Positions 54,110 to 64,000 of a stretch of 64,000 nt of DNA are shown here, piece after piece. Below the pieces are notes generated by a model that was not told the origin of the DNA, searched no databases, and saw nothing but the letters and a program-made list of their open reading frames with translations. The DNA lies in contig JAYWVB010000003.1 of assembly GCA_039881045.1 (NCBI GenBank), forward strand, positions 992,001 to 1,056,000, written 5' to 3'. Made by a program: the position numbers and the translations under genes. The stretch comes from Chaetomium olivaceum (Eukaryota > Ascomycota > Sordariomycetes > Sordariales > Chaetomiaceae). The stretch's first letter is position 1, and each line of letters starts with the position of its first letter.

Positions 54110-55606
54110 TCACGACCGATACCCCCCGCCCTGCGGCACCGGATACCCGTACCGGCCATCCCACTCGGCTCCGGCGACCACAATCCCCGGCTTCACCTCC
54201 GCCGGTGACGCCAACCCGTCCTGCGGCGCGTGATACCCCGACTTGTACGTCATGCCCTGCCCAGCGCCCAGATCGTCGTTCCCCGCCGTCTTCGCCTTCC
54301 GATTCCGCCGCCACCGCAGCACAAAATAGGCGATCGCCACAACGACCGTGACAGCGACGACGCCCGAACCGACACCGATACCAACCACAGCACCCCTCGA
54401 CAGCACCGGGGCCGGCTCGTCGTCGACGTTGAAGCCCATGGCCCAGGCGAGGTTGACGACGGCCGAGGTCGGGAGGGTGGTGTCGGTCGGGTTGGCGGCC
54501 ATGCCGACGGTGATGGGGGGCGGGGTGGCGCGGCCGGTGAGGGAGCTGAAGCAGGGGGTTTGGGAGGCGATTTGGCGGGTGAATTTGTAGTAGCCGCTGC
54601 GGTGGGGCATTAGTGGGTTGGGTGATGGTTGGTTATGGGGGTAGGGGAGTGGATGGAGGGAGGGACATACTTGGGGCAGCATTGGCCGGAGACGGAGTAG
54701 TAGTCTTGCGGGCACCGCGGTAGACTGTCCTTGACGTTGCCGGCTGGGATCGGGAAATCGCCTGCTTGTACGGCGGCTGCGCGGTTGTCGTCACCGTTAG
54801 GGCCGGGGCTATCCAAGGAGGCGTCGTTTGTGACGTTCCAAGGGCAGCACTGCGGCCTGTCACTGTTACACCCGACGAAGGGGGCGTAGAGGACCATGTC
54901 ACCGCCGTTCAGCAGCGTGTATGAAGTGGACTGGCAGTCGCCTGCGAGAAGCTCACTGCCGTCACGGAAGGTAGCCTCGGCCGTGGGACGAGGCGGTTGA
55001 GAGATGGGCCCGGACGGGATGATACTGATGACGGTTCTGCGCGGGTTAGCGAGGCCAGCGGGGCTAAGTCGCGAAGTGACACTCACTGGAGGTCAACCTG
55101 GACCGATGTTCTAGGCCACGTTAGTCTACGGACCCGGCACGTCACGTTTGAGGAGACTTACGGCTGGGGGAGTTGGGTCATGACGGAGCTCGGCGGTGTT
55201 GGGCATGAAGACTGAAACCACGAGCGCTCGTAGGCATCCCAGTCTGGGACACCCACCGCTCCAACGCAGGTCGACGCAGCAATGGCTTCTGAGACACAGT
55301 CGAGGTACTGTATCCCATTATTGCAGTTGCAAAAGGCCGCTTTGCTTGTGGAGAGACAGCCACCGTAGTCGCCATTTGAGCTGCATGTCTTAAAGCCGTT
55401 GAACTTCTGCGACAGGCTGTTAGCGGCGTTCTGAATATTGAACGAGAGCTCGAGCTTACAGCGCAATCAGGTCCCCGCGCCGTCGTTGTGAGAGTGCTAT
55501 TCTCAAACCGCCGCATGAATCGTGGAAACGGCCCTTGAGGATTGAAGGCGGTGGAAACCGGTGTCGCTAAAGCCACGGCGGGCGCGCCAAAGACAGTTGC
55601 TGCCAT
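54110..55606 (-). CDS. Cysteine-rich single-pass membrane protein, third type
   Basis: Four exons, 55606-55460, 55406-55162, 55036-54671 and 54596-54110 (introns of 53, 125 and 74 bp), 414 residues. After a short hydrophobic start (MAATVFGAPAVALATP), the ectodomain contains KTCSSNGDYGGCLSTSKAAF, CNCNNGIQYLDCVSEAIAAS, then VGCNSDRPQCCPWNVTNDAS and RCPQDYYSVSGQCCPNGYYK, i.e. about fourteen cysteines with CCPW/CCPN pairs. A transmembrane helix (GVGSGVVAVTVVVAIAYFVL) is followed by RWRRNRK and a Gly/Tyr-rich tail. The layout is that of copies A and B (22-25 kb), but the cysteine spacing differs, so it is a distinct family. The signal peptide is weak; an additional 5' exon is possible. Confidence 0.75.
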
Positions 55607-57199
55607 GGTGATTTTACGTGTATTACGGTCGATTTGCGCCCTCAGGGAATGTTTCAGATAGAGGAGAAGCGGAAGAAATCATGGTCTGGCCTGCTTGGAC
55701 AAGCATGGCTTTTGTTTGTCGACAGCCATCGACTTTCTGTCCACTGGAGGCAACCAGAGCCACCAACCCAAGCCTCTTCGGGCACTGCCAGCTCAGCCAT
55801 AAGCGCCATTTTCTTGGAAAACAGCAGCGCTTGCAGTGTTTCGGCGTGGCGAGGACATTCTAGGCTCGCGTCGGCCCATCTCGTGCGGCTGAAAGAAGCT
55901 ATTGTATTGCTGTGTGGGGTGGCTGAGATGTCGGCCTCCTGTTGGCCTCGGCAGTTTCCGTAGCATGCCACGTTCCACGGATTCGGGATGATGAATGTGA
56001 CAGTACAAAGTAGTTTATTGGTATTTAGGTGACTGACTACCCTTCACGATTGGTTTGTGGATTGTCCATAAGAACTCTAGAAGTTGTTATGGCGTTGTGG
56101 AGTGCTGGCCAGACATGTCATGTTGATGGACAACCCAAAACTTAAAAAAACGGTACCCAACCAACTCATGGGGTTATTGCTGGCACAATATGGCCGACTC
56201 CTGCCAACCGCTCAATATATTTGGGTGTTTTTTGTCCCAATGAAGTGTGCTTCACGACTCGGCTGGTGGTCTCCCAGGACTCCAGGAGGGGAACCGAGAC
56301 TTTCCTCTCTGTGCCACTGTGGTTCTGGACCGCCATGCTTGGCAGTAGCGCTGCACTATTGTCTTGGCGGACTTTGGCTTGTTTGCGCACTCCATAATGT
56401 AGAATTTTGGTGGTCTAGTTGTGAAGTGCGGTTGCCGAGAAAAGGTGCGGGAAATGGCAACATGCCTGATGATTCCCCATGAGCCATGGCCGACATGGGA
56501 GGTGATGGATGTTTTACTGTGTACAGATCTGTAAAGTTGCAGCTTGCCCACAGTTTTCTTTTTTTGGCAGTGTCAAGTACGGACCCACTCGGCATCTGCG
56601 TGCACGGACCTCATAGGGCTGCATGCCAAGAGAGTCTGGCCCCGGACCCTAGGAGCACGGTCATTTTTGCCTTAACTTGCCCAACCTCGGAGAATCATGG
56701 ACGACATCGGTCTTGAAATCACCCACCTCAAACAACATACATTCAGGTAAGGGTAGCTCCTGTCACGCCGTCTCTCGAATATGATCTGCTTTGTTGAATG
56801 TCATATTTTGGTTAAGTATCCAATTCGACGCGTAGATCTTAAAGTGATGTGGTTTTATGGTTTCTTTGTCCGGGATCGATCCCGCCCGAAACTGGAAGTT
56901 GGCCGCGGGGAGAGGGTTGGTGCTTTTATACTGAGAAATCATTTGTCTTCCCTTCAAGTGAATCCATGATCCCGCACGTTCAAGCTTCGGAATGAGGTCA
57001 GATCTACTGCGTGGTGAGTTGTGACACGAGGATCTGAGTTTGGGGATCAGAGTACCGAGAACACCGGATACTCACCAAAGGTCCGAAAACCTTCGTAACC
57101 TGGACATATAAATATGTCTACATTGTCACACAATCTCGTCTGTTCCAAAACCACAACCCAACAACTATTCCCTAGCCAACTACCCTCTCACCCGAAACC
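55607..57199. other. Long intergenic region with promoter of a small secreted protein
   Basis: 1.6 kb. No frame with recognised features (55634-55963 and 56084-56482 overlap opposite-strand frames). The right end is the promoter of the gene at 57200 with a TATA box at 57107-57114. Confidence 0.5.
57107..57114 (+). promoter_or_regulatory. TATA box (TATAAATA)
   Basis: TATAAATA lies 93 bp upstream of the ATG at 57200. Spacing suits a short 5' leader. Function inferred. Confidence 0.5.
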
Positions 57200-57796
57200 A
57201 TGACTCGTCTCTCCCTCCTCTTCGCAGCCGCCCTGCCCCTGCTCCCTCTGTCCCTCGCCGAGATCCAGTGGTGCGAATACTCAGCCCACATCTGCGGCTA
57301 CCAACTCATCCAGCAATATGGTAAACAACCCCCCCAGTTTCCCCCAGTGTCCCTTACCCCATACTCTGTACCCCGTACCCCAGACACCCCAGACTCCAGA
57401 TCCCCATCCTGCATCTTCATCCCCATATCCCCAGATCCCCAGATCCCCGTATTTCATGCGCATCCCCATACCCCAGGGACCAACCAACCGACCCCACCAA
57501 GGGACCCACCCTAACCCCCCTCCCCCCTGAGACCCCTAAGGCCCCTTCCGACCAACCCAACCACTCACACTCACACACGCACACGCACACACTAACGCCG
57601 ACCAACACACACAGGCGCAACCGAACAAGACCTGGCCAACATCCTCCGCTCCTACGGCCAGTCGACCGACCCGTCCCACATCTACGACTCGGTCTACACC
57701 TGCTTCAAGCAGAACAGCGTCGGCTGGGTGTCGTGGTGCGGCGGGCCCTACACCTGCGAATCGACCACGTGGTGGCCGTTGGCGCAGTGCAAGTGA
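57200..57796 (+). CDS. Small cysteine-rich secreted protein
   Basis: Two exons, 57200-57320 and 57615-57796, with an unusually long intron of 294 bp; 100 residues. MTRLSLLFAAALPLLPLSLA is a signal peptide. The mature protein reads EIQWCEYSAHICGYQLIQQY, then ATEQDLANILRSYGQS, SVYTCFKQNSVGWVSWC and GGPYTCESTTWWPLAQCK, giving six cysteines in C-x6-C...C-x11-C-x5-C-x9-C order and many tryptophans. This is an effector-like or antimicrobial-like secreted protein without a family I can name. The intron is C/A-rich low complexity with repeated CCCCAGA words, and stays open in frame for 104 codons, which may mislead gene prediction. Confidence 0.75.
57321..57614 (+). repeat. C/A-rich low-complexity intron
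   Basis: Repeated CCCCAGAC/CCCCAGATC and then CACACACAC words fill the intron, which begins GTAAAC and ends CACACACAG. No protein-like sequence. Confidence 0.6.
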
Positions 57797-58710
57797 GGCA
57801 GTGGGTTGGGCTGAGTTGGGCCCCGGAGGAGATGTGAGGGGGGTGATTGGGGTGATTGTGAGCGGGAGGGATCTTGTCTGGTGGGTCGAGATTGTGGAAG
57901 GGACTTCGTGAGGACCGAGGGTTGAGTCCACTCGACTGAAGTTGGAACGGCAATGGAAGATAGATGGTGCAGCGGATCATTTCACTGTTCATGTGTGTAC
58001 GACAATCTGTTCAACTGTCTCACGGGCCGAGTTCACGGAAAGGAGTCTTGGCTTGACCATAACTATACGTGTAGTTCTGTTGCTAAACATATCGTGGCAT
58101 AACGAATAGAGGCTGATGATCCAAGCTTTCCCGCCTCCAAGGTTGATTATCCCCTCTCCCATCCCGCTTCGTCTTCAACCCCAGACCCCAAAGTCTCGTC
58201 ACGTATCATCCTTCGTCCCCCCATACAACGTAACTTCTGTAGCCAGCGGGCTCCGCGGACACGATGCTGCGCAAAGCCATCGCCCGCTAATCATGTTTGC
58301 TGAACCGACTCGTCGAACCTTGACCAAACAAATAGCCAGGGACGTGAAAGAACCGGAAACCCATTATGCATAAATGAAAACGAAACGCCTTTTCCCATGT
58401 TGATGTCCCAACCCGTATGTGCCAGACCGAAAACGCAAAGACAGAGGCCGTAATACTGAAAAAAAGAAAAAAAAGCCCAGAGCGCCACGAGGACCCAGAT
58501 AAGAAATATTTTACACCACCATTTTCATGCGTCGTCCCCAAAGGAAAGGTTTTGGAAGGCCACAGAAAGAACCGAAAGACCTGAGACCGGGAATGAACAA
58601 GCATTAAGAGTGGACAACAGAAAGCACTCCGACTCGGGAGGCATGCGCGTGTCGCCTTTGTGCCGCTTCACCAGTCACGCCTACCTTGGTTCGTCCGTGG
58701 TGTGCGACAT
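57797..58710. other. Intergenic, no gene seen
   Basis: 0.9 kb between convergent 3' ends. The frame 58287-58604 (-) is hydrophobic by chance, without start context or partners. The 3' end of the CBM21 gene falls at 58711. Confidence 0.45.
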
Positions 58711-61125
58711 TCAGCCCCTAATCGCCGCCAACGCATAAGTTTCGGGCCCACGGAAGGAGAAACGGTCATGCGGGTGCTGATATAGATATTCGTGCGGCGA
58801 CGTACCGGCGAGATGGGCAAAATCCTCGGCAGTTGTCTGTAGGCGGGCCGGCTTACCGGCAGTCTGGGCAGCCGATGAGTCCGGCGTCTGCCCCGAAGGG
58901 CGCTCGACAACCGACGGTCCCATAGCTCTGGGGCCCGGCAGGTGCGGGAAGTACGGGTTCACGTCCTGGGGATGCAGCGAATGGTGCTGCATGCCGCTGT
59001 GTGAGTGGTGGTAGTTCCCCATCTGAACCGGGCTTCCGTCGTAGCTTGCCGTGCTGCTATCCGAGGTGCCGGTTTGCGTTTGCGATGATGATCCTTTCGG
59101 TTTAGAACCGTACTGCAGCTTTGAGTTAGCTTGATGCTTAGGGGGAACCAGAGTGAAGCTTGCCTCCCATCTGTTCCTGGACGGTGGACGGGCGTAAAGC
59201 AAGGCGTGATCCGGGGAAACCTACAAAGCACCACTTGTTGACGATCTCTTCGTACGAGGCGGATGATATGCCGGTGCTCGGCGAATCTGCAGGAGACGCG
59301 GTCACGGGTACAGCACTCGTCGAGTCGGGTCTCGGGCCGGCCGGGCGTGTCGTCATGTTTTCGGCCCCAGTCTTCACGGCAATCGGAAAGCCGCTTTTCT
59401 TGTTGGACTTCATGTACAGGCCGTCCGACTTTCCAGGGGTATCGTTCTTGGCGCTCTGAATCGCTTTGCTGAGCGAGTTGCCGAAGTCGTACCGCAGGGC
59501 AAACTGGCCGCTGGGCCCAGACAGGCCGTTGGACAGGTTGTCGCTAGCAATGTCGCCGGCGCTCTTCACACCCTTGAGCCGGAGCCCGGTGGAGTCCGAC
59601 TCGCCGAGGTAGTCCTGGATTGACTTGTCGAAGTTGGGCTTCTGATTCCCGCCGAACTCATCGGAAGCTGGAGTTGCCTGCTTTGACCGTTGCCCGGACC
59701 CGGACCGACGATTGCTCTTAGGGAGCCCGCCGAAGGAACGGGGCGCGGCACCAGCACCAGCGAAACTCTTCTTCCCGTTCTGTGGGAGCATCTTCTTGCG
59801 GAAGTCAACCTGGAAATTGGTTCCATTGTTGTTGTCCCAGTGCTCCTGTCCGTTCACGGTGAAACGGATGCAGAAGTAGAGTGTCTTGGCCTCCAGGTTG
59901 GCCAAATCGGACAACTTGATGGTGAAGTGGAACCTGTCCTGCGGGTATGGTGTGTCAACACCACGGATCTCGCAGACATACTCGGCCGCGATCTCCGACG
60001 TCGTCTTCCAGTAGTCGAGAGTGAACCGACAAGCCACCAGTTTATGGAACGCGAGGTTGGCGACCGCGATCGACCCAACGAGAGACTTCTGATCATTTGA
60101 GAGCCATACCCTCTCCAGACGTACCGGCTGTGCCTTGCGTACCGGTGTCTCGACAGGGAAGTTGGTCATGATGATCTCCCACTCAAAGGGAGGGGCCCGA
60201 GTCGACCGCTCATCACTCGAGAAGGGGTACTCAACGTCGCTCTCATAGTTATCAACGGGTGACGACCCGGCACTGACGGCGAGCGGCCTGTCAACTTGGA
60301 GGAAATGGCGGACGTGTTCGAGATGCGAGTCGAAGTGCACCACCTTGGAGAAGGTGGGGGTGCCCGGCATACTCGATGGTCGCCTCCGGGACGCGGGACG
60401 CAGAGCGGGCCGGACCAGTTCGCCCGACTTCTTGCGCACCATCTGGGGCTTCCGAAGTCCGTCTTCATCGGACTCCTCCTCAGACCCGGTGACGGAACTG
60501 GCGGCGGACTTGCTGATGGAGACGTGGGGCTCAGTGGCCGATCTCGTGTGAGTGAACCGCCGGTTGCCTCCAACCCTGAGTTCCCCGAGCGATGCTGTGC
60601 TGAAGCTGTGATGCATACCCTCGGCTACAGCACTAGCCTGAGCTGGGAGTAGGAGGAGGTCTCCAGCATCAGGTGCCTGCTCACCGGCTGCAGCACTGGC
60701 GGTTGGCAGCTGTGCTCTTTTCTGGGGTATTTGGCTGACTGCATCGTGGAGTTCTTTGAGATTCTCGATTTGCCGGCCGCGGACCTCGGGCGGGTCATCA
60801 TCGTCACTAGCTGAGTCAGGAGGCGAGATTATCGCACCGCTGGGCATCCCGCGGGCGCCGGTCATTGGAGGTGGCGATTGCCGCACGCTGCTATTCGCCA
60901 GCAGCTCTTTAGGTCTTCGGAGGTGGCCTCCGGCGATGGTTGACCCCCGCGCGGTTGTGTCGCCGAAGGAGTGCGTCGATGCCTCGTGAGGTATGATGCG
61001 GAACGGGGCAGTGCGGGCCGCGAACTGCTATTTTGTGGTTGATGGAATGATGGACGGCGGCTTCCGTCAGGTGACGGGGGTCCCGACGAAGCCGGCGACC
61101 GATGGGAGGGTGGTGTGTAAGGCAT
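58711..61125 (-). CDS. PP1 regulatory subunit with CBM21 domain (Gac1-like)
   Basis: Two exons, 61125-59225 and 59112-58711 (intron of 112 bp); 767 residues after one base is added. The N-terminus MPYTPPSHRSPASS is low-complexity and Ser/Pro-rich, with RSASYLTRHRRTPS. The PP1-docking motif is KVVHFDSHLEHVRHF (RVxF type; VVHF), followed by the CBM21 domain: PFEWEIIMTNFP, VRLERVWLSNDQKSLVGSIA, VACRFTLDYWKTTSEIAAEY, DRFHFTIKLSDL and NGQEHWDNNNGTNFQVDF. It targets protein phosphatase 1 to glycogen, activating glycogen synthase. Near 60905-60910 the frame moves from EATSEDLK to ELLANSSVRQSPPP; the exon is one nucleotide short of a multiple of three, which that extra base would repair. The tail is disordered. 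Confidence 0.85.
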
Positions 61126-64000
61126 TCTTTTAACGCCCTGGCCTTCACAAAGTTGACTCCACAGATATGGGTCGAGAGGGTGGAGGAGGACCGAGCGTTC
61201 CTAAAGTGTTCAAGCCCAGGTCATGGATGGCAACGTCGATGTTCTAGTGATGAGAAGAGAACGACTGCGAACCCCAACTTATTAGCTTTGGAACACCAAA
61301 TATTGGGAGACGGCGAGCGGGGGATGGGCGTCAAAGGCGAGGTACAGAGCGGGACGGGAGTCTGGGCCCAACAATGGAACCTGATTGTGACATACCTATG
61401 CAACGCCCACTTCAGGCAAAGATGGGACAAGAGCTAACTGGGCAATATTCCAGCAACAAGTTAAGCTCTTGCGGATCCTGACAGCGAGCTCGAGTATCGA
61501 TTCGTGCAAAAGTTGGGCACTGACGATGTAACGGGTGAGACGACAAGTCGGACGCCGGCCTTCTGTGTCGTTGGCCCTGAACAGGATCCACCGTGAAAGG
61601 TATTAGGCCCTGTTTCTTGTTCGGGCCGCGCTCGTTGGCCCAAAGCACCCGGTTCGGTCGTGGGAATGGCGGCCAAGGGGGTGGTCGAAGGCAACTAGGT
61701 CCGGCGAAGTTTGAGGTCGATGTCAGCGACACTCGGGAGAATGTCCTCGGGCCTGGACTGTGACCTGTCAGCAGCCTACTCCTGGACGAGGCTAAAAACC
61801 TCGATGGGCTTGTCGAGAGAAACGAAACACTTGGGTGCTTGACGGCGAGAGAGGAATGGGTTGGGAGCGACAGCGGCGGGGCTCGGCCGGTTTTGAAGAA
61901 ACGGTGCCCAGCGGGACAGCACTGGGAAGGGGTGGGGCGAGAATTGCAGGAAAAAGTACCCTTGTACCTTGTGGGGACAGCTTCGAACGCTGTGGCGTGG
62001 ATGGCGAATCAATCTAGGTTGATCAACAACTCTGAGTTTAACTAATGCTTCAGGCGATAATAAAAGGGAGTGACACTGAGGTCCATGAGGGGACCGTGGA
62101 AACCGAACGAGGGAGGAAAGGAAGGAGGCAACGATACAAATGGTGCAGGAGTCAGCAGCGTTGGAAAGTTACTAAGACGTTGGGGGTGGTCGTAGTCCTG
62201 CACCAAGCCGCACCAAGCAAGGTTGGTGTGGTGGGCACTGTGCTCCATCCTCGCTTTTTTTTTGGCGAGAGCGGGGCCGATGGCAAGGCGACAGAGCCTG
62301 GCCAGAAAAGCCCCCCCCCAAAACCAACCAGGCTGCGGTTCCTGCTCGTTGGGCGGCGCAACACCCCTGTTTGGAGGTACCCAGACATTTGCATACTGTG
62401 CGAGCGTCTCGCCGAATCCGAAAGCCCAAGCCTCCAGCTCTTCGATCCGATCGAACACCGATGCCGGCCGTGATGTTGGGGGACAACCAGGTCAAGTTCG
62501 GTTTATCGCTCAGTTCATAGATGACCGGAAGCGTGGGAAGAACACGGGACATCCGTCAACATGCCCGGCGAAGCCGGCGTTCGCCATTCCCATTCCAACG
62601 CCGACGGCACCGATTACATACAGAACAGGGGGCTCGAGTTGGTGGCGCCATGATCTGGAGGCTGGATCCGGCCGGACCCGCAGTCGAGGTCTTTGGTTCA
62701 AAAACCAAGGAAAACAGGACACTGGGCTTTAAGACACAGGAGCCACGCCGCCCACATCGTTGGGCTTAGGGTTATTACTCGAGCTCTCTCTTAGGGTGGT
62801 TCGCCTGTGGACTCGACATCTGTACATAATTTCTTTTCAACACAGACAATCCTTTACGCAAAGAAAAAGTGCGAATTGTGTGGTGCATTACGGGTAATTA
62901 CAGTCAGCATCAATGACGTCGTTGAAAGGTAGGTTGCACTCAAGTCTCCAACGTCCAGTCGAGGGAGCCCTCTGCCGGCAAAAGGTCCAGTTGTTGTGTC
63001 AACATAAATGTGGTTGGCCCCAACATACAAAGACGGTTACTGGTAGACACAACAAACATATATACATGAACACAAAGGCCGGCTCCCCACCACATCGGAA
63101 AAGCTTTCCTTGGTACTGAACCGCCGCAGACAAATCTTGCTTGACGTTTCTCATTTCGTCCGAGTCTGAATTTAAGTGAATTTCCAGTCAAGAGCTCTCA
63201 TCTTCCTCTTCCATAGCCTTCTACGCCGCGCCCGCCCATTGGCCAATTTGATTGATTGTGACTCCTGAATGTTACGATATTGAAACTTTCGGTCCAACTG
63301 TTACGGATTACAACAGGGCCCACAACTTCTTTTTTCCAAGGAAAATATTTTTGGCCGAGCTTCCATGCTTAGCTGGGATTCCCAGTTTTTTCGCATTGGC
63401 CACTCAAAAACCCCTGACAAACCCCAAGCCCAATGCGCCGCTCCGCCCGTCTCATCGCTTGCACTGCTTTTCTTTGCGAGTCAATTCATCGCCAGCAGCC
63501 GTTCGAGAACCAACGCATGAACGGCCGACGTTAGAAGTGCCATGTCGATCTTCAAGTCGAAGCTCAACGGCCAAAGGAACGTCCTTGTAACACCAGCTCA
63601 CCCCCGCCTTGACGCTCCAGTTTCCCCTCACGCCGCGAGCCCGGATCCGGAGACGTGAAAGCGCAGTTTGGCCACTGCTCTGCGACGCCGCCGACCTGAA
63701 CTCGGAGGATGCTTGTTGACATGAAGATCTCCGTGGTCCGGGACTGTGTAAGCGCATCCCCACCGCGTCGAGACAATGGAAGTGGCCGGTACCGACAATC
63801 GCAGAGCGCACGGCCGTCGTCCCCCGCGACTCTCTCCATGGGCTTTGCACACCGGTCAGAACACAGGGTTTGACCTGGTGCAACTCAAAGCGAAGTCACC
63901 GCGTTCTCCCTGGTGTTGCCAAAGAAGTCTCGGCCGCGAGTCCTGCGTCGTTATCTCCTGGGGGACACTGATTTGTTGATGGGATTGGATGCCCAGAACC
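61126..64000. other. Right end of window, no supported gene
   Basis: 2.9 kb. The first part is the promoter side of the CBM21 gene. Frames at 62042-62473 and 63452-63883 run on both strands and have no motif or splice partners. The Arg/Ser-rich composition looks like non-coding GC-rich sequence. A gene could begin beyond 64000. Confidence 0.4.

Noticed and set aside
55087..55097. An 11-nt microexon in the third membrane-protein gene
   Set aside because: Including it breaks the frame, whereas skipping it joins QLPQP to TVISIIPSG in phase.
1..64000. tRNA genes, rRNA, CRISPR arrays, complete transposons
   Set aside because: No B-box-like GGTTCRANTCC in a cloverleaf context, no regular spaced repeats, and no terminal repeats with a transposase or reverse-transcriptase frame were found by eye.

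Overview
The window comes from a filamentous ascomycete, most likely a Sordariomycete close to the Sordariales. The evidence is short GT-AG introns (mostly 50-80 bp, often with a CTAAC/CTGAC-type branch site), GC-rich coding sequence with GC-poorer spacers, recognisable eukaryotic housekeeping genes (pus1, rio1, atg17, med22, a CBM21 phosphatase-targeting subunit) and typical filamentous-ascomycete families (an HNWD-type NACHT-WD40 gene, an RTA1-like protein, a Zn2Cys6 regulator, a GT1 glycosyltransferase, small cysteine-rich secreted proteins). No bacterial operon, CRISPR array, rRNA or convincing tRNA was seen.

Layout. 0.8-2 kb: a medium-chain reductase. 3-6.3 kb (-): an NLR-like NACHT-WD40 gene with five near-identical WD repeats. 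8.2-9.7 kb (-): a secreted M61-like metallopeptidase. 10.6-18.9 kb (+): an RTA1-like membrane protein, a Zn2Cys6 transcription factor, a relic FG-GAP fragment, a GT1 UDP-glycosyltransferase and a methyltransferase. 19.7-21.8 kb: two secreted proteins with strong TATA boxes. 22-25.3 kb (-): a tandem pair of cysteine-rich single-pass membrane proteins. 26.5-35 kb: pus1, then on the minus strand med22 with an open tail, an F-box-like protein and an MFS transporter. 36.8-43.2 kb: an accessory stretch with a three-module dimeric alpha/beta-barrel-like protein, a broken aspzincin-like metallopeptidase and a truncated, frameshifted FG-GAP/Cys-rich surface protein. 43.5-51 kb: RidA, rio1, atg17 and a quinone-oxidoreductase-like gene. 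52-58 kb: a Gly-rich unknown, a third Cys-rich membrane protein and another small secreted protein. 58.7-61.1 kb (-): a GAC1-like PP1/glycogen-targeting subunit. The last 2.9 kb has no gene I can support.

Exon models were made by hand from splice consensus, reading frame and remembered family conservation. Several genes need a one-base or five-base correction to read through (med22, the quinone reductase, the Gly-rich gene, the CBM21 gene, the FG-GAP gene). In housekeeping genes this looks more like residual assembly indels than decay. In the 39-43 kb block, truncation and an in-frame TAG point to true pseudogenes. The RTA1/TF/GT1/methyltransferase group could be a small metabolite-decoration or detoxification module, but there is no backbone enzyme, so that is inference only.
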